Source: Sphaerolaimus hirsutus
Lineage: Eukaryota; Nematoda; Chromadorea; Monhysterida; Sphaerolaimidae
Reading direction: 5' to 3'
Assembly (NCBI GenBank): GCA_964036195.1
Contig: OZ038456.1
Coordinates: forward strand, 3,782,001-3,846,000
Length of the DNA: 64,000 nt
In this document: in pieces, positions 10,785-23,022 of the stretch
Position numbering within the stretch: the stretch's first letter is position 1
How the letters are laid out: every line of letters starts with the position of its first letter
Program-made: the position numbers and the translations under genes
Notes under the pieces: generated by a model
What the model was told of the DNA's origin: nothing
Seen by the model: only the letters and a program-made list of their open reading frames with translations
Database searches by the model: none

Positions 10785-11986
10785 TATAATAAACCAATAC
10801 CGTATAATGTAAATATATAATAAACAGCCGCATGCTGTAAATACAGTAACTTCCAAGAAATTAATACATTGTTATTAGCCTTAAGAGTTTCAGATATTAA
10901 AAAATAAAAATAAAAATTAAGTACCGTATTGGCTTGTTTTTTTTGTACCCACAGTGCTGTTTTTTTCACAATGCTCTCACAGTGGCACTCATTTCGAGCA
11001 TGGTACTGTATTATTTCGTACAGATTATCTGGAAATAGAATGCAAAAAATTAAGGATAAGCGCTTTGTTCTAAGCCCAAGATGCAATGCATCTGCATTAC
11101 AGTGACTAGTGATCAGACATACAACAATAGAAAATTTGATTTGATCACTATTATTAGAATCTTCTAAATTCTGTCATTATGTAAGGCCAAAACACGTATT
11201 TTTCACCCATCGCTTTGAAGTTCCATATCCCTGCCATGTTCTTTTATCACTTGTATTCAAATTAGAGCGTCATCACCACCGGCAATGATGTACACACTCG
11301 TAAACTCGACTTACATGAAACGAATCAGGTTTGTTTGACTTATGTTTCCCTTCGCTGAGCGCAGACGACGTGAAACTTAGGTTCTAAGTTCGCAAAAATA
11401 AAAATAAAAATAGAAAAAGAATTTGCTTGTCTGCTAGATGTGAGTGAGTCATTTTCGCAAGCTGCGACGCTGTTTTCGCTTTTAAAGAGGATATGTAATT
11501 GCACTAAATTAAAAGCAAATTGCCTCATTTAATTACAATTTCTAACATAATAATAAACCATCATCTTTTATCGGGTGAAGTGTTTTAAATCCTAAAAACG
11601 CTCAAATGTGACATCTACGTTTGACCGTCTCATTTCTGCTTTTTTAGGACTAACCATACCCATTATTATGAAAAACAATCTTATCTATGTAAAAAATACA
11701 TACTTGGACAGAATGAAACTAGATAAATGATGGGTGAGTGCAACTTTTTGTTTTGATTTTTTTGGCCAATGTAATTTTTATGGATTTACATGTCTAACAC
11801 GAAACTTTGAGTGATGAGATGGCATCGCAGGAAATCCATTTTAATGTGGTAGTTCTTTACGGGTCAGCAAATTTATGTTTCATCGTCCTTAACCACCACA
11901 ATTTATTTTGGCATTGTGCCAAAATCCTGAAATGTGCATAGGCTCGATTCTATTCCATACGTGCATAAATATGTTGTCCCAGGTGC
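10785..11986. other. 1.2 kb without recognised features
   Basis: AT-rich. A short segment at 11330-11360 (cttatgtttcccttcgctgag) recurs at 54168. Open frames are short and without domains. Confidence 0.5.
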
Positions 11987-12187
11987 CAGTTCCGCAAATT
12001 GAGAAGTGAAGTGGCAAATGCGAAGTGAATTGAGACAAAAATTGGCGAAGTGAAATGGGACGTAAATTGGCAAAAGCGAAGTAAAAATAAAATAATAAAA
12101 AGCTATTTCCCTTCGCTTTTGCCAATTTCTTTCTCAATTCACTTCGCATTTGCCATTTCACTTCTCACTTGTCAATTTGCGGAACTG
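11987..12187. repeat. 201-bp inverted repeat with GAAGTG motif
   Basis: The left end cagttccgcaaattg is mirrored by caatttgcggaactg at the right end. Arms consist of gaagtgaagtggcaaatgcg-type repeats. It has the same plan as the hAT array elements, but no 8-bp duplication is evident. Confidence 0.65.
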
Positions 12188-12448
12188 GCCCCAGAGGTAT
12201 CTTGAATTTTGACTCCCTAGGGGTCGGATATTCGGAAAATCGCTCCTTCGGAGACGTAGATTTCTTTAAAAAATTCTTGTTGTACTCGGGGGGGGGGGGG
12301 GGGTGTACAGTGGTCCAATAAATAGGCTTTTTCAAGATGTAAAAGGAACAAAAATCGCTAAAAGTAGGTGAAAAATAGCTACAGATAGGTACATAAGCAC
12401 AAAAGTACTTCAAATGTCTGAAAATAGACAATAAAACACACGAGCAAA

Positions 12449-12603
12449 TAGGGTTCAGACGATATATCGTATTGAATATCGACAGTTTTTTCATGTCAAT
12501 ATTGAATATTTAGTTTCAGAAAACGATATTGAATATCAAGATTGAGTTTCAGCAAAGAAAATATCAAATATCGATATCGAAAAGTAATATCGTCTGAACC
12601 GTA
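12449..12603. mobile_element. hAT-like MITE with ATATCGAT array
   Basis: The left end TAGGGTTCAGACGATAT is mirrored by ATATCGTCTGAACCGTA with one mismatch. The body is gaatatcgata / cgatattgaatatc units. The TIR is nearly that of the element at 13938 (TAGGGTTCAAACGGGAT), but the array differs. No clean TSD. Confidence 0.6.
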
Positions 12604-12656
12604 TGAAAAAGTGATTTTGTAGGATAAATCAGCAATTTTAAGCAAATCCTGCCAGG

Positions 12657-13165
12657 CAGGGGTATCTTTAATTTTGACCCTCCGAGTGGTTGGATAGATA
12701 GCAAATCGCTCCTCCGGAGGGATAGATAGCTGAAAAATCTTCTGGGGGGGGGGGTTGTGGGGGTTCGATATATAGGCTTTTTCGGAGCATAGAAGGAAGA
12801 AAAGGGAGAAAAATCGCTAAAAGTAGGTGTAAAATAGCTCAAAATGGGTATACAAGAGCATATAGTACTTAAAATAGCTGAAAATAGGCAGTTAGATGCA
12901 TGAACTAGTGATATTGGAGGTGAAAATCTATATATAGGTATGAAAAATAGCGATTTTGAGCGAAAATTGGGGTATAGTTTCTGAAAAATCACTCCAGATA
13001 GGCAGATAGCTGGGTGATTTGGGGGGGGGGGTTTAGGGGGTAGTAGCCCAAAATTTTGCCTCCAGGATAGATAGATAGCTGAGCGGCCTCCGGGATAGAT
13101 AGATGGGCGGTTTGGGGGGGGTAACCCCCCCCCCCCCCCCACCCCCCCCCCATTTGAGACCCCTG
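12657..13165. mobile_element. hAT-like element, family L, 509 bp
   Basis: Ends CAGGGGTATC and GAGACCCCTG, with a perfect 8-bp duplication CTGCCAGG (12649-12656, 13166-13173). The body carries ggatagatagc units, G-runs (12745-12756, 13021-13031) and a long C-run near the right end. Open frames through it are proline/glycine-rich artefacts. Confidence 0.85.
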
Positions 13166-13270
13166 CTGCCAGGTAGCTGGCCGACTTGGGGGGGGGGGGT
13201 TCAGGGGAAAGTAGCCAAAAAATTGCCTCTGGGAGAAGTAGATAGCTGAGCGACCTGTGGATAGATAGAT

Positions 13271-13560
13271 CAAGGACGTAGCCAGGGGGGGTGGGGGGGC
13301 TGCGGCCCCCCCTTGCCGGGTCGGACCAAAAAATATGCCTGAAATGACACTTCCGTAAAGCGATTTTGTCGGCAGTCCCTAAAAATTTGCGCGCAAGCGC
13401 GCATTTCTGCGCCGCACCGTATTTCGCCTTCATATTTATAGTTAAGGCCAAAAAAATCACTTTACCACTGGGGTCAAATTTTAGGGCGCCCCCGCCGTTC
13501 GCCGGGCTCCGTATACAATCCGCCCCCCCCCCCGGCTCAAGAATCCTGGCTACGTCCCTG
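13271..13560. mobile_element. hAT-like MITE, family U, 290 bp
   Basis: Ends CAAGGACGTAGCCAGG and CCTGGCTACGTCCCTG, flanked by AGATAGAT on both sides (13263-13270, 13561-13568). The flank is part of a local GATA-rich stretch, which weakens the duplication slightly. The interior has gggctgcggccccccc and cgcgcaagcgcgc. Confidence 0.8.
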
Positions 13561-13607
13561 AGATAGATAGCCGGGCAGATGACCCCCCACCCCATTCGAG
13601 ACCCCTG

Positions 13608-13929
13608 TCGTCCACTACACTGAATGTCAACATTTAGAATTCCTACATGCTTGACACCCGCCGCACTAAACTGCTGAACCGAGATCACCCAGACACTTGC
13701 AAATTTAGCGGTTTTTCAATTCAGCAGGGAAACGTCAAAAAAATTTCGCGTGATAAAATCATCGTGATAAAATCTTAAAATTTCGCGTGATAAGTGTGAT
13801 ATCATAACATGACATTTGTTTTTCAAAAAATTCGGATATTTGACACTTTACAAGCAGATTTACGTTTATGCGAGTGACTGCCCCGACACCAAGTTTGCGC
13901 AGAATCTGATTCTTGAGGTTGATCTGTTG
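13608..13929. other. No gene seen
   Basis: Contains a short tttgacactttac segment related to family K (about 13840). Nothing else recognised. Confidence 0.45.
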
Positions 13930-13937
13930 GTGTGATG

Positions 13938-14395
13938 TAGGGTTCAAACGGGATTGACTTTTCGGGATCGGGATCGGGATTGGTTTTTTGAGATTTCGGG
14001 ATCGGGATCGGGATTGGCCGGGATTGGGGTCACGGGATCGGGATCGGGATTGGCATTTTTTCGGGATCGGGATTGGGGTCTTGGGATAGAGATTTTGGCC
14101 AATGTTTTGGCATCCACAGTTGTTCATAAAGGTCTAAAAACACTGTTGGATGCCAGAAACGTGGCATATAATGAACGCTGGGGGTTTGCGTTCACATTTT
14201 TGCATGCCAAATCGTCGTTTTTTCACTTTTGATAATTTCCACTTATTTTTCCGGGATCGGGATCCCGGACTTTTGAGTTTCTCGGGATCGGGATCGGGAT
14301 TTGAAAAGTTTTGGGATCGGGATCGGGATCGGGACTGCTAAATCCCGGAATTTCACGGGATCCGGGATCGGGATCAGGATCCCGTTTGAACCCTA
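13938..14395. mobile_element. hAT-like element, family M (GGGATC array), 458 bp
   Basis: Ends TAGGGTTCAAACGGGAT and ATCCCGTTTGAACCCTA are perfect inverted repeats with a perfect 8-bp duplication GTGTGATG (13930-13937, 14396-14403). Two GGGATC arrays (13963-14070 and 14251-14380) flank a unique middle of about 150 bp. Confidence 0.9.
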
Positions 14396-14403
14396 GTGTG
14401 ATG

Positions 14404-14844
14404 TCATCAAATTCGGAAAGCAGATGAAATCTCAAATGTGGAAATGGGAAATTTTATGTCAAATTTGTGTTTGGTAGTCGAGTTGGGTTCAGGTATTGGG
14501 TTTAGGGATGAAAAAAAATCGTTCTTTAAAAAATTTTCAAGAAAGTGGGGTTTTTAAAAAACAACGTTTTTTTACAAAAGCTCTCAGACACAGATACAGG
14601 TAAATCGGACAAGTGGTAGTACTTTACGATTTTGTATAAAACTACCGTAACTACAGAATTAATTGCTGTGGAGTCATGGGTGAGGATTATAAGTGGTGAT
14701 TTCTGTAAAAATATCTGTTTTTTGTTGACTCGTTACGTAAATCGCCTTTTGTGGAATGTTTGTGACTCGAGTGAAGTTAGTGGAATGGAATAGTGAATAA
14801 ATAAGGTTATAAGAGAAGTGATGTTTCACTTTGTAGAAGAATGT
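14404..14844. other. No feature seen
   Basis: AT-rich sequence without recognisable genes or repeats. Confidence 0.45.
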
Positions 14845-15480
14845 TGGGCACGGGTCTGAAATGGGGGGGGGGTTGCCCCCCCCCCCAAGCTCCCCAGCTA
14901 TCTATTTATCCTGGAGGCAAAATTTTGGGCTACTACCCTTTACCCCCTCCCCCCAAATCAGCCAGCTATCTACCTATCTGGAGCGATTTTTGAGAAACTA
15001 TACCCCAATTTTCGCTCAAAATCGCTATTTTTCATATCTATATATAGGTTTTCACCTCCAAAATCACTAGTTCATGTGTCTAACTGCCTATTTTCAGCTT
15101 TTTTTAAGTACTATATGCTCTTGTATACTTATTTTGAGCTGTTTTACACCTACTATTAGCGATTTTTAGCGATCTAAATATCAAACCTTTTTATAGATTT
15201 TAACCTACAAAATCTATAGTTCATGTTCCTTATCGCCAATTCTCAGCTATTTTTTGTACTTCTATGTTCTCCCATACCTATTTTGAGCTTTTCTACATCT
15301 ACTTCTAGTGCCTTTCTCCCTTTTCTTCCTTCTACACCCAGAAAATATACCAAACCCCTGCAACCCCCCTATATTTTCCTGCTATCTATCTATCCCAGAA
15401 TCTGCTCAGCTAAACTATCCAACCCCCTGGATATTTTTTGCGATTTTTGCACTTATCTTCACCAAAAGTTTTTGCCCTTT
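14845..15480. repeat. Family L copy, inverse orientation
   Basis: Begins cacgggtctgaaatgggg with G- and C-runs, then ctatctatttatcctggagg and aaatcgctatttttcat, matching the 12.2-13.6 kb copy in reverse. The far end is not sharply defined. Confidence 0.65.
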
Positions 15481-16880
15481 TCACCTTCAAAACCACTAAA
15501 TTTTGTTCCTTTGTATTTTTAACGGTCAGAAATAATCAAACCTGTGATGTGAATTTTCATATAATTACTGAATTTTCAGAGTTAAAATGTTTTTAATGTA
15601 ATTTTACCCAGTAAAAAGTTGATTTACTTTTCACTATACAATTGTACATCGTTAAACAGTACGATAAAATGCAGAAATTGTCCTTTACATGTCCCACACA
15701 TTTTTTTTGGCACTAATCCAAGAACGATGTAAGTCGATTTTTCTCAAATTAAAAGGTTGGATTGAATAAAATCAACCAAAAACCGGATGGAAACAGTCCA
15801 TTCATATTTATGATTGAAACAAAATCAATCGTACATCAACGGGACGAAATTGTATAGTGAAAAGTTTGTCGACTTCAGAGTATGTCGAAGTTTCGTAATT
15901 TCTAATATCGATATTACGAAAAACTGACGATTTCATCATTTTCGGTACGCATTTTATTTTACCTATTTTTTATTTTTGGCCGAATTCCAAAAATGACGTC
16001 ATGCATGGGTTACGGTCAGCAGAATTGACTGGCATAAAGTAACCCGAGTTTACCCATTTCCCCCTTCCTGTCAGTGTGGTCCACTTGGCCAAAAAGTGTG
16101 CACTGCATTCGTTCCAGGTTGAATGCAAATGTTTCACAATCTTCACTGTGTAAAAGACATTGATCAGTTGAAACATACAGAAAAAGGTCTTTGTACATAT
16201 GTATGTTTGCAATTTTACATGACATTTGACATTTTACAGGATCTGAGCTGAGAGTGCCTCAAAACCTGAGAGCTCCCTCACTGTGTGACAAAAAAAACAG
16301 GGCAAAAGCTAACTTGAAACACTGCCACGCACACTGCTGCCCCACGCGCACTGAGCTCAATGTCACCAGGGGTGTCTTGTCTACATTTTCATTAGACCCC
16401 TCTTTCAGACCATAATGTGCCACACCTGTGGCATCTGTAATGTTTGCATGGTGCTGTTGTTGGAGGGGACTTTACCTCAATTTACATCAATTTACCTAGT
16501 GGACATCTCATTACAAACCTCTACTTGAAGTGGCCATGTTCTATTGTTTTACCTTTAGAGGGGAAGTGATCAAAGGTGCAAAATTCAAGGGCGTGTGAAT
16601 TGAGATGAAGCCTGCTTCACTGCGGGCAGATCGAAAACCTCCCCTGTGTTTTCCCTGTAGTTGGTAAATATGTATTATTCTTTAAACACTGATGCTTTTT
16701 GAAAGCTGATTCAAGAAATATCAATTCCAAATGCTATTACAAGCTCATTGAACTTTATAGAAAGAAATTTTTATGGTTTTTGAGGTAGCTTCAAATAGAT
16801 CCATTCATTCTATACAAAGTTATGTAAATATCCATGATGTGATTTATTCCATAACTTAAACCACTTGAAGGGTATGCATT
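15481..16880. other. 1.4 kb mostly unrecognised
   Basis: Contains a family K end (about 16200-16240: ttacatgacatttgaca then ttacaggatctgag). A Cys-rich open stretch near 16410-16450 (MCHTCGICNVC) has no clear splice sites and is not called. Confidence 0.45.
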
Positions 16881-19615
16881 TAGGGTGGCAGCCCACGGAC
16901 GTATCCAGGATTTTTGAGCAGGGGGCCGCTTGTTTACGGGGGCTGGCGAACGTGGGGGGTGCTCAGCCCCCCCCTATAATTTTGCATACATGGTGGTGGA
17001 ATGGCGGATGACTATTGATAGGCGCCACACCATGGCACTGTTGGCGTTGGCGCTGGCACCAAGAATCATTTAAATATTTGTCAATATACATGTATTGTTG
17101 TGCACCGGGGAAACAGGGCTCACAGCGAGCTGAGTCCATGGCACACAGATGAGAAATGTGCAGTTGGGTTCAGCTGGATTGGCATGTGGACCTTGGGCAA
17201 GAGGCGAAGCCAAATCCAGGAAGCCAATGACCAGAGGAGATTTGCATCTGAGATGTGGTGTTGTTGTGTTTTGGGTGGAACATCACTCAGTGACAAGGGT
17301 CTCAAAGTTTAACATCTCATATTCATAGAAGGGCAACCCCCAAAGGGGACATGAATGATGAGGGAAAATGAGTCAATGAACATCAACCGACCTAAAAACC
17401 CACACAGTCACTAATGAAGATTGGTTGAAACATGAAGTTTTACAGTTAAGACAGACCAATCACTCAAAACCTATACAACAGTAGGAATGCAAGTGTATAT
17501 ATAGAACGTAGTGGACTCCAACTACAACAGAATACAGAGCGACAGTCACGCCATTCAGCGTATTTTGGAAAGAATTCTGTGTACAGGTACTGATTAGCCA
17601 ATAATACCTCTTTAGGAAGCAAAAATGCTCGCTTGTGTGCAAAAATTTTACATAGCAACTTGAAAGTTGCATTTTCACCAAGTTTTTCAAGTCTCACCCG
17701 TTCTGTGTATTCATGAGATAGCAACATGTGTAAGATAGCAACATATATTTTCTTTTTTAAATTCATATTGATGTTGAATACCTTATGTATACTATACTCC
17801 ATCAAACACATGTCACTGCAACAAATAAGCTCAAAAGAAAAAGTAAATACATTGAGAGTGATTTTTCACACCTTAAGAGCATGTGGAAGCACATTGGCTT
17901 GATTTTATAAACACAATAGAACAACAACAGTATACTCGGCGTACATGATACTCTGCTCTCGCACTGATTTATGTCTTGTGTTGGAAGCGTGCCAATGATT
18001 ATTAAATCATGCGATTTCTGTAAAAAACGAAAAAGTCCATCGATGTGAATATGTTAATGAATAACATTATAACAACGATCAATTTTTTAATTTTTTTATG
18101 AAACTCGCACACGTTAACCATCGTTGGCACACTTCCAGCAGGAATCACGCGTGCAAGGTTTAAAGTAACCGGAGTATATATTGTAATACACTACCGTGCA
18201 GAATAGTTGAGACTTTTTGTGCTGCTTGATTAATGTTGCCAGAATTTCGAAAAGGTCGATATGCAAAACATTTGGATACTATACATGGGTACCCTGGGGG
18301 GTTGACTACACATGCCCGGGATGACCGCCCCTTGAGTTCAAATATGCATATATTCCTAGTGTACAAACATATTAACTCAGTTTGTTCATGTTTCAGAATA
18401 GTTGAGACTTTTCTTGTTTTGGGCAGTAACCACCCAGTATCCCACTTTAAAGTCTATATCCAATCCCTATGTTCATTTTTTGACAAAATTTTCACCATGG
18501 CAACTGCTTGCCTGCATCACTGAGCTCTGTGTGCAGCAAGAAACATTCTAAGCATAACAGCATATGGCAATGCATATATGGAAATGTGGCATTTATTTAT
18601 TTTTGCTGCAGTTTTGAATCCATTGCCAGCAACTCAGAAATGGGGGTAGGCATACTACAGAGTGGGGCTATTTGGTGTGTAAATTTGAGGTTTTAGCTTT
18701 GCTCTATTAGGGAGAAGAGTTGGCCCAACTGTGAATGAGTAATGTGCAAATATTTTGTATTATGAAGTTGGAAGTTAGTAAGTGCTATAACTTTTGATCG
18801 GAAAGAGATATTGAAAAAACGTTTTTGTCATATTAATTCTCTCTGTCTAAAGTATGTTAAAGAATGTTCAATAAAAAAATTTCTTGCTGCAAACCCCAGT
18901 AAAAAAGCATAAAATATTTAGACACCATTGAAAACTTTGAAGTGCCATAACTTTTGATTCAAAAGAGATATTGAACTCATTTTTGTTTTAAATGAATCCT
19001 CGTTATCTAAAGTATATGATAGCATTACAATACTAATTTTTCATGTTCAAAAACTGGGTCAAATTGACATACAGAGTTGACACATCACTAAACCGACAAC
19101 AAGAATAGGATCTGCAGGTAATCCCAATCATTTTAAGTGTTGAATCATTCAAATCAGCCCAGAAGTGGTTGAGTTATTAAGCTTCAAAGACACTCATCCA
19201 GATTGCCCATTTTCTGTATATTTATTGACCATAATTTTATAGACCCCCCTTATCTCGGGCCTGGGTTATTATTTGAGCAAACAAAAAATTTTCAGTGGAG
19301 CCCCAGCATCAAACCCCGACATACTCAAATGGCATCAAAATTGGGCAAGGGACAAGAAATTGGGAAGCAAAAAAGTGCAGTGGACCCCCAGCCTACTGTT
19401 TCTCTATGTGTGAAAAGTCTCAACTATTCTGCACGGTAGTGTATATTACATAATACTATTTAATGTTAATTGACTTATAACAATATAGCATGCAATAAAT
19501 GGTATGGTACGGTACAGTAAATTTCAGAAAATGTGGTACATGGTACAGTATGGTACGGTAAATTTCCCAAAAATGTAGTACGGTATGCTACGGTACGGTA
19601 AATTCTGCCACCCTA
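16881..19615. mobile_element. hAT-like element, family O, with nested Tc1-like insertion
   Basis: Left end TAGGGTGGCAG and right end CTGCCACCCTA, with GTATGCAT at 16872-16879 and 19616-19623. One extra T lies between the left duplication and the TIR. The right subterminal region (19495-19610) is an array of GGTACGGTA / GGTACAGTA units. A fragment of a family U end (ggacgtatccagga) lies just inside the left end. Without the nested element it is about 1.5 kb; open frames inside show no transposase. Confidence 0.75.
18189..19441. mobile_element. Tc1/mariner-like element, non-autonomous (J)
   Basis: Ends CACTACCGTGCAGAATAG and CTATTCTGCACGGTAGTG extend as about 30-bp inverted repeats (then ttgagactttt), flanked by TA on both sides. 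CACTACCG-type ends with TA duplication are characteristic of Tc1-like elements. A second copy of cagaatagttgagactttt lies about 205 bp inside the left end (18395), reminiscent of the IR/DR layout. No DD34E reading frame survives in the 1.25 kb. Confidence 0.85.
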
Positions 19616-19623
19616 GTATGCAT

Positions 19624-20131
19624 GATCAGCTTAAATGTACAGAGCCTGGCGTGAACAAACACAAACTGTTAAATAAGTGAAAGTTTCAAGAAAACGAAAT
19701 GTACAGACAATTATATATGAACATGTTTGTATTTATGTTTATTTGTAATATGTATTGATTTTAAATAAAAATTCACCTTTGACACACAATGCTCTGTAGT
19801 CCTGATTTACGACAGCATAATCCAACACAGTCTGTGTATCTGTTACTTGCAGCAGACCTCTGTAATTACTACAGATTACTCTGTCTTTTAATAATATAGT
19901 AAATACTCATCAATATTGACAGATACATTTTCAAATTGCTTTTATGTTCTACAAAAAAATCACGCAACACACTTAAAAATTCAAATTCAAAAGCATTACT
20001 GCAATTCCCATAAGTCATGAAATCCACTCTGCTACATGGAAGCACATAACGTTGGCAATAGCCATAAATGTGGTCGTAAGCAAAGCACCTGCACTGATCT
20101 GGAATGGAGAAAAATTTTCCAGGCATGTATA
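19624..20131. other. No feature seen
   Basis: AT-rich unique sequence between elements O and E; no domain in its short open frames. Confidence 0.45.
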
Positions 20132-20350
20132 CCGTATTTCCTCGAAATACCCGCAGGGGGTTGATTTTTTCAGAGTGACAATTTTGAGGGGGGGGGGGGT
20201 ATTTCGAGGGGGGGTTTATTATTTTGCCAGAATTTTTTTGAACACCCAGTACTAAAAACGTACGCAGATGTAGAAAAACACAACAAAAACCACCATGTAA
20301 ACACCTTCCCGGTCACGTCCGGCAGCCATTTTTTGATTTTCAGGCGATTC
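20132..20350. mobile_element. Family E fragment (left part)
   Basis: ta|ccgtatttcctcgaaatac, G-runs, then gtactaaaaacgtacgcag matching the E8 interior in inverse orientation. The right end is absent. Confidence 0.6.
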
Positions 20351-20542
20351 AGGCGAAAAGCTCTGAGACATCTGTTCATCTGATAGTTCTTTTCCGCCAT
20401 TGAAAAACCGCTTTGTGCACTGTCAAACGTGATGCGATGATGTACTGGGCCCTTGAGTGACCAGTGGTCACTCATGTGTGAATTGAACCAGCGCCATAAC
20501 TGCGGTAGATTTTCAAGCATTTGTAGCGTTGTACTGGCATTA

Positions 20543-20760
20543 GGGCCCACACACTCTATTTGACATCGCAAATTCATGTCAACTCAATGTCAACAATATA
20601 ACACAAATTTTTTTTAAAGCATCAGACTTTACATAATGAAAATTGAGTGTCATCACAAAAAATTAACTTAACTCAGATAGGAAAGTTGAAATCCTATAAT
20701 TCACTAAAATTTAGTTGACACGAATTGAGTTGACATCCAGTCTGTGTGGCGACTTAGTAT
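20543..20760. mobile_element. Family P short element
   Basis: Left CATTAGGGCCCACACACTC followed by gtcaactcaatgtcaac; right gaattgagttgacatccag then TCTGTGTGGCGAC. It shares the P1 subterminal GTCAACTCA motifs and gives a 0.2-kb MITE version. Confidence 0.65.
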
Positions 20761-21141
20761 TTAGCATCATTCGAGGTGAAAATTGTCCGTCGATGGGTGA
20801 TTTTTGGTCACCAAAAAGAAAGAAGAAGCGAGTAGGTAATGAGAACCAGTCGAAATTTTTGCATTTTGTTTGACGGCCCAGAAACGTTTTTACCGACTTA
20901 TAGGTAATGAAAATCCATTTCAGCCCACCACCAACCAGAGTTGATATTGGGTATTTACTTTTACTCTAAAATACGCGTAAAACATCGTACTGAGTAAATG
21001 CCCATGGGTACAATACTTAAATTGAACCAGTACCCATTGTACCCAGTATTTTTTGCAAGTACTTGGTACTTTTGAGTACTTCAGAAAATTCAATGAAAGC
21101 GTGCAAAGAGCAAAAAAAGCCTGCACACTTGGGTATAGGTA
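20761..21141. repeat. Family H-related sequence
   Basis: 20935-21125 contains gggtatttactttta, tacgcgtaaaac, gagtactt and similar motifs of the H arrays, without defined ends. The rest is unrecognised. Confidence 0.45.
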
Positions 21142-22110
21142 CCGTATTCCCTCGAAATACCCCCCTCGTTAACCCCCCCCCCCTCTCGAGTCCACTATGA
21201 AACAATCACCCCCCCCTCGAAATACCCCCCCCAGATTGAGTGTAAACAGAACGTACATGACAAATACTCAGAGTAGTTAAAATACCGGTATTTTTGGAAA
21301 GTGTAAGTGTAAGTGTAAATACACTTTCCAAATTTTGAGTATGGATACCAAAAGTGTAAGGTATTTTTAAAATACCTAGGAAAGTGTAAAAAAAGTGTAA
21401 GTGTAAAAATTTTTTTTAGAAAGAGCTCTCACTGTTGAGCATTAGAAAACACCGCTGTTCTCACCTTTAGATCAATTTATTTATCATTTTCATGCATTAT
21501 TTCATATTTTACAGCCTTTTATGACACATTTGAGACTGTAACAAATACTGTAGTGGTATGAAGTTCCCTTATAATGGCAGTTTTTCAGTGTTGATAATTT
21601 ACTGATTAAGCAATGCGATACACACTGTTTAAATGCAAGAATGGACATGCAGCAAAGGTCAATGCAAAAGTTGACTTTGTGTCCAGTTGGTGAACTTCTA
21701 TTGATCTTGTCCTTTTTTACAATAGTATGATGAAACTGTAGAATACCATGATTACTGTTCAAAGGTTGTAGATCAAAGGCTAGTTTGTACATTTGCCATA
21801 TTTTCTACATTCAATGCATTTTTTGTACATGACCCTATTTTATGCTTACTCAACAGCATAAAACAGGGCCATCTGAAAGAAAAATACACTTTCTGTACCC
21901 GGGTATTTTGCCCAGGAAAGTGTAAAAAAAGTGTATGGGTATTTTATGAAAGTGTAAGTGTAAGTGTAAATATAAATACCCATTTACCCGGGTATTTCAG
22001 GTAAGTGTAAATACACTTTCGCAACTCTGCAAATACTGCACTTTGTGTTCTGCGTAGTGCAGAACACACGTTAAAACAATGTCGTAATTACGTTAGAACA
22101 GTGTTTATAC
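21142..22110. mobile_element. Family E copy interrupted by an H element
   Basis: Left end ta|ccgtattccctcgaaatac. The interior gaacgtacatgacaaatact continues after the H insertion as ctgcactttgtgttctg and cagaacacac, as in the uninterrupted E copy at 10480-10540. The right end is lost near 22110. Confidence 0.7.
21269..22029. mobile_element. hAT-like element, family H (H2), 761 bp
   Basis: Ends CAGAGTAGTTAAAATACC and CGCAACTCTG, perfect 8-bp duplication CAAATACT (21261-21268, 22030-22037). Subterminal arrays are gtaagtgtaaatac units on both sides of a unique 400-bp middle. The family E interior provides the paralogous empty site. Confidence 0.88.
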
Positions 22111-22131
22111 CATCTACGTACTACTATTAGT

Positions 22132-22353
22132 CAAAAAATGGCACCGCACCGCACCGGCACCTTTGCCATCACATGAAATAGGCACCTGGCACCCTGGGGC
22201 ACCGGCAAAAAAATGGCACCGCACCGCACCGGCACCGGTGCCATTCCTGAAAAAATGGCACCGGCACCGAAGGGAAACCGGCCGGTCGCTGGTGCTAGCA
22301 CCGAAGGGAAACCGGCCGGTCGCCGGTGTTAGCACCGAAAGGCACCGCACCGG
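22132..22353. repeat. GGCACC array, family G
   Basis: Dense caccgcaccggcacc and ggtgccattcc units, including two copies of gaaggGAAACCGGCCGGTCG. Same motif as 28.5 and 29.4 kb. Ends not resolved. Confidence 0.65.
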
Positions 22354-22439
22354 GTCAAATTTTTGCCAAAAAAAAATCGGCGATAAAAATGATCAATATG
22401 TAGGTACACATAGCTTTGCGCGATAAACGAGCTTCTGTC

Positions 22440-23022
22440 GAGCATAGGATAAATTGGGGTAAACTCCTCTTTTTGGGAGGGGGGTCCACCAGAATTTAGC
22501 GTCATCCCATTGTTTGCCGATTTTGATGTCATTCTAGTATGTTGGGGGTTTGGGGATACGACTAAATTTGTTGTTTCCTCAAAAAATCCCACAGTCCGGA
22601 GATAAGTTTGTCTATAAAAAGGTGGTCGTTATATTTACATACATTTGCAATCAATTTTGAAGGTCAATAACTCAGTCGTATCTTGACCGATTTGGACCAC
22701 TGAATACTTGAAATGATCGGGGCGAAAGGTAGATTTCATTTTAATCGAATTTTATGTCTAGATTCGTATGCCCATTTGACCAGTTTCTTCAAAATGGAAT
22801 TTTACTGAACATGCTATCATTTACCTCAGACAACGAGGATTCATAATGCTTAAAAAATTTCAATATCTCTCTTTCAATACAAGTTCAAATATTCAAACTT
22901 CCGCCTTCCATGCAAACTGTGGTCCAAACTCCAAGTCGAGCTGTGTTATTGAGCTGCTAGCGTCGCTCTGCGATGTAAAATGACCACCTTTTTATAGACC
23001 CCCTTTATCCCAGGATTGGGGG
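22440..23022. repeat. Repeat related to the interior of element J
   Basis: tctataaaaaggtggtc at 22612 is inverted at 22982 (gaccacctttttataga). gtcaataactcag and ccgatttggaccac lie between. The segment at 22550-22620 resembles 19210-19290 and 60725-60790 in inverse orientation, so this is a dispersed family. Coding not seen. Confidence 0.5.

Larger units (their letters stand above)
12192..13607. mobile_element. Family L repeat region (composite)
   Basis: Starts cagaggtatcttgaattttg and ends attcgagacccctg, resembling family L termini, but the flanking octamers disagree. Internally it shows gatagatagctgagc-type units, long G-runs and aaaatcgctaaaagtagg. It contains three younger insertions, listed separately. 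A related copy in inverse orientation lies at 14845-15480. Confidence 0.55.

Noticed and set aside
12564..13688. Longest open frame of the window (374 codons, minus strand)
   Set aside because: Its translation is Pro/Gly/Ser-rich low complexity produced by C-runs and gatagatagc units of family L, and it crosses three separate transposon insertions.
13938..14395. CRISPR-like appearance of regularly spaced repeats
   Set aside because: Repeat units abut without unique spacers, have hAT ends and an 8-bp duplication, and the DNA is eukaryotic.
17100..17811. Possible transposase frames inside element O
   Set aside because: No catalytic motif, zinc finger or dimerisation motif recognisable on either strand.
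20170..20577. 135-codon minus-strand frame
   Set aside because: Begins in the P2 terminus and ends in the E array; the middle has no recognised domain.
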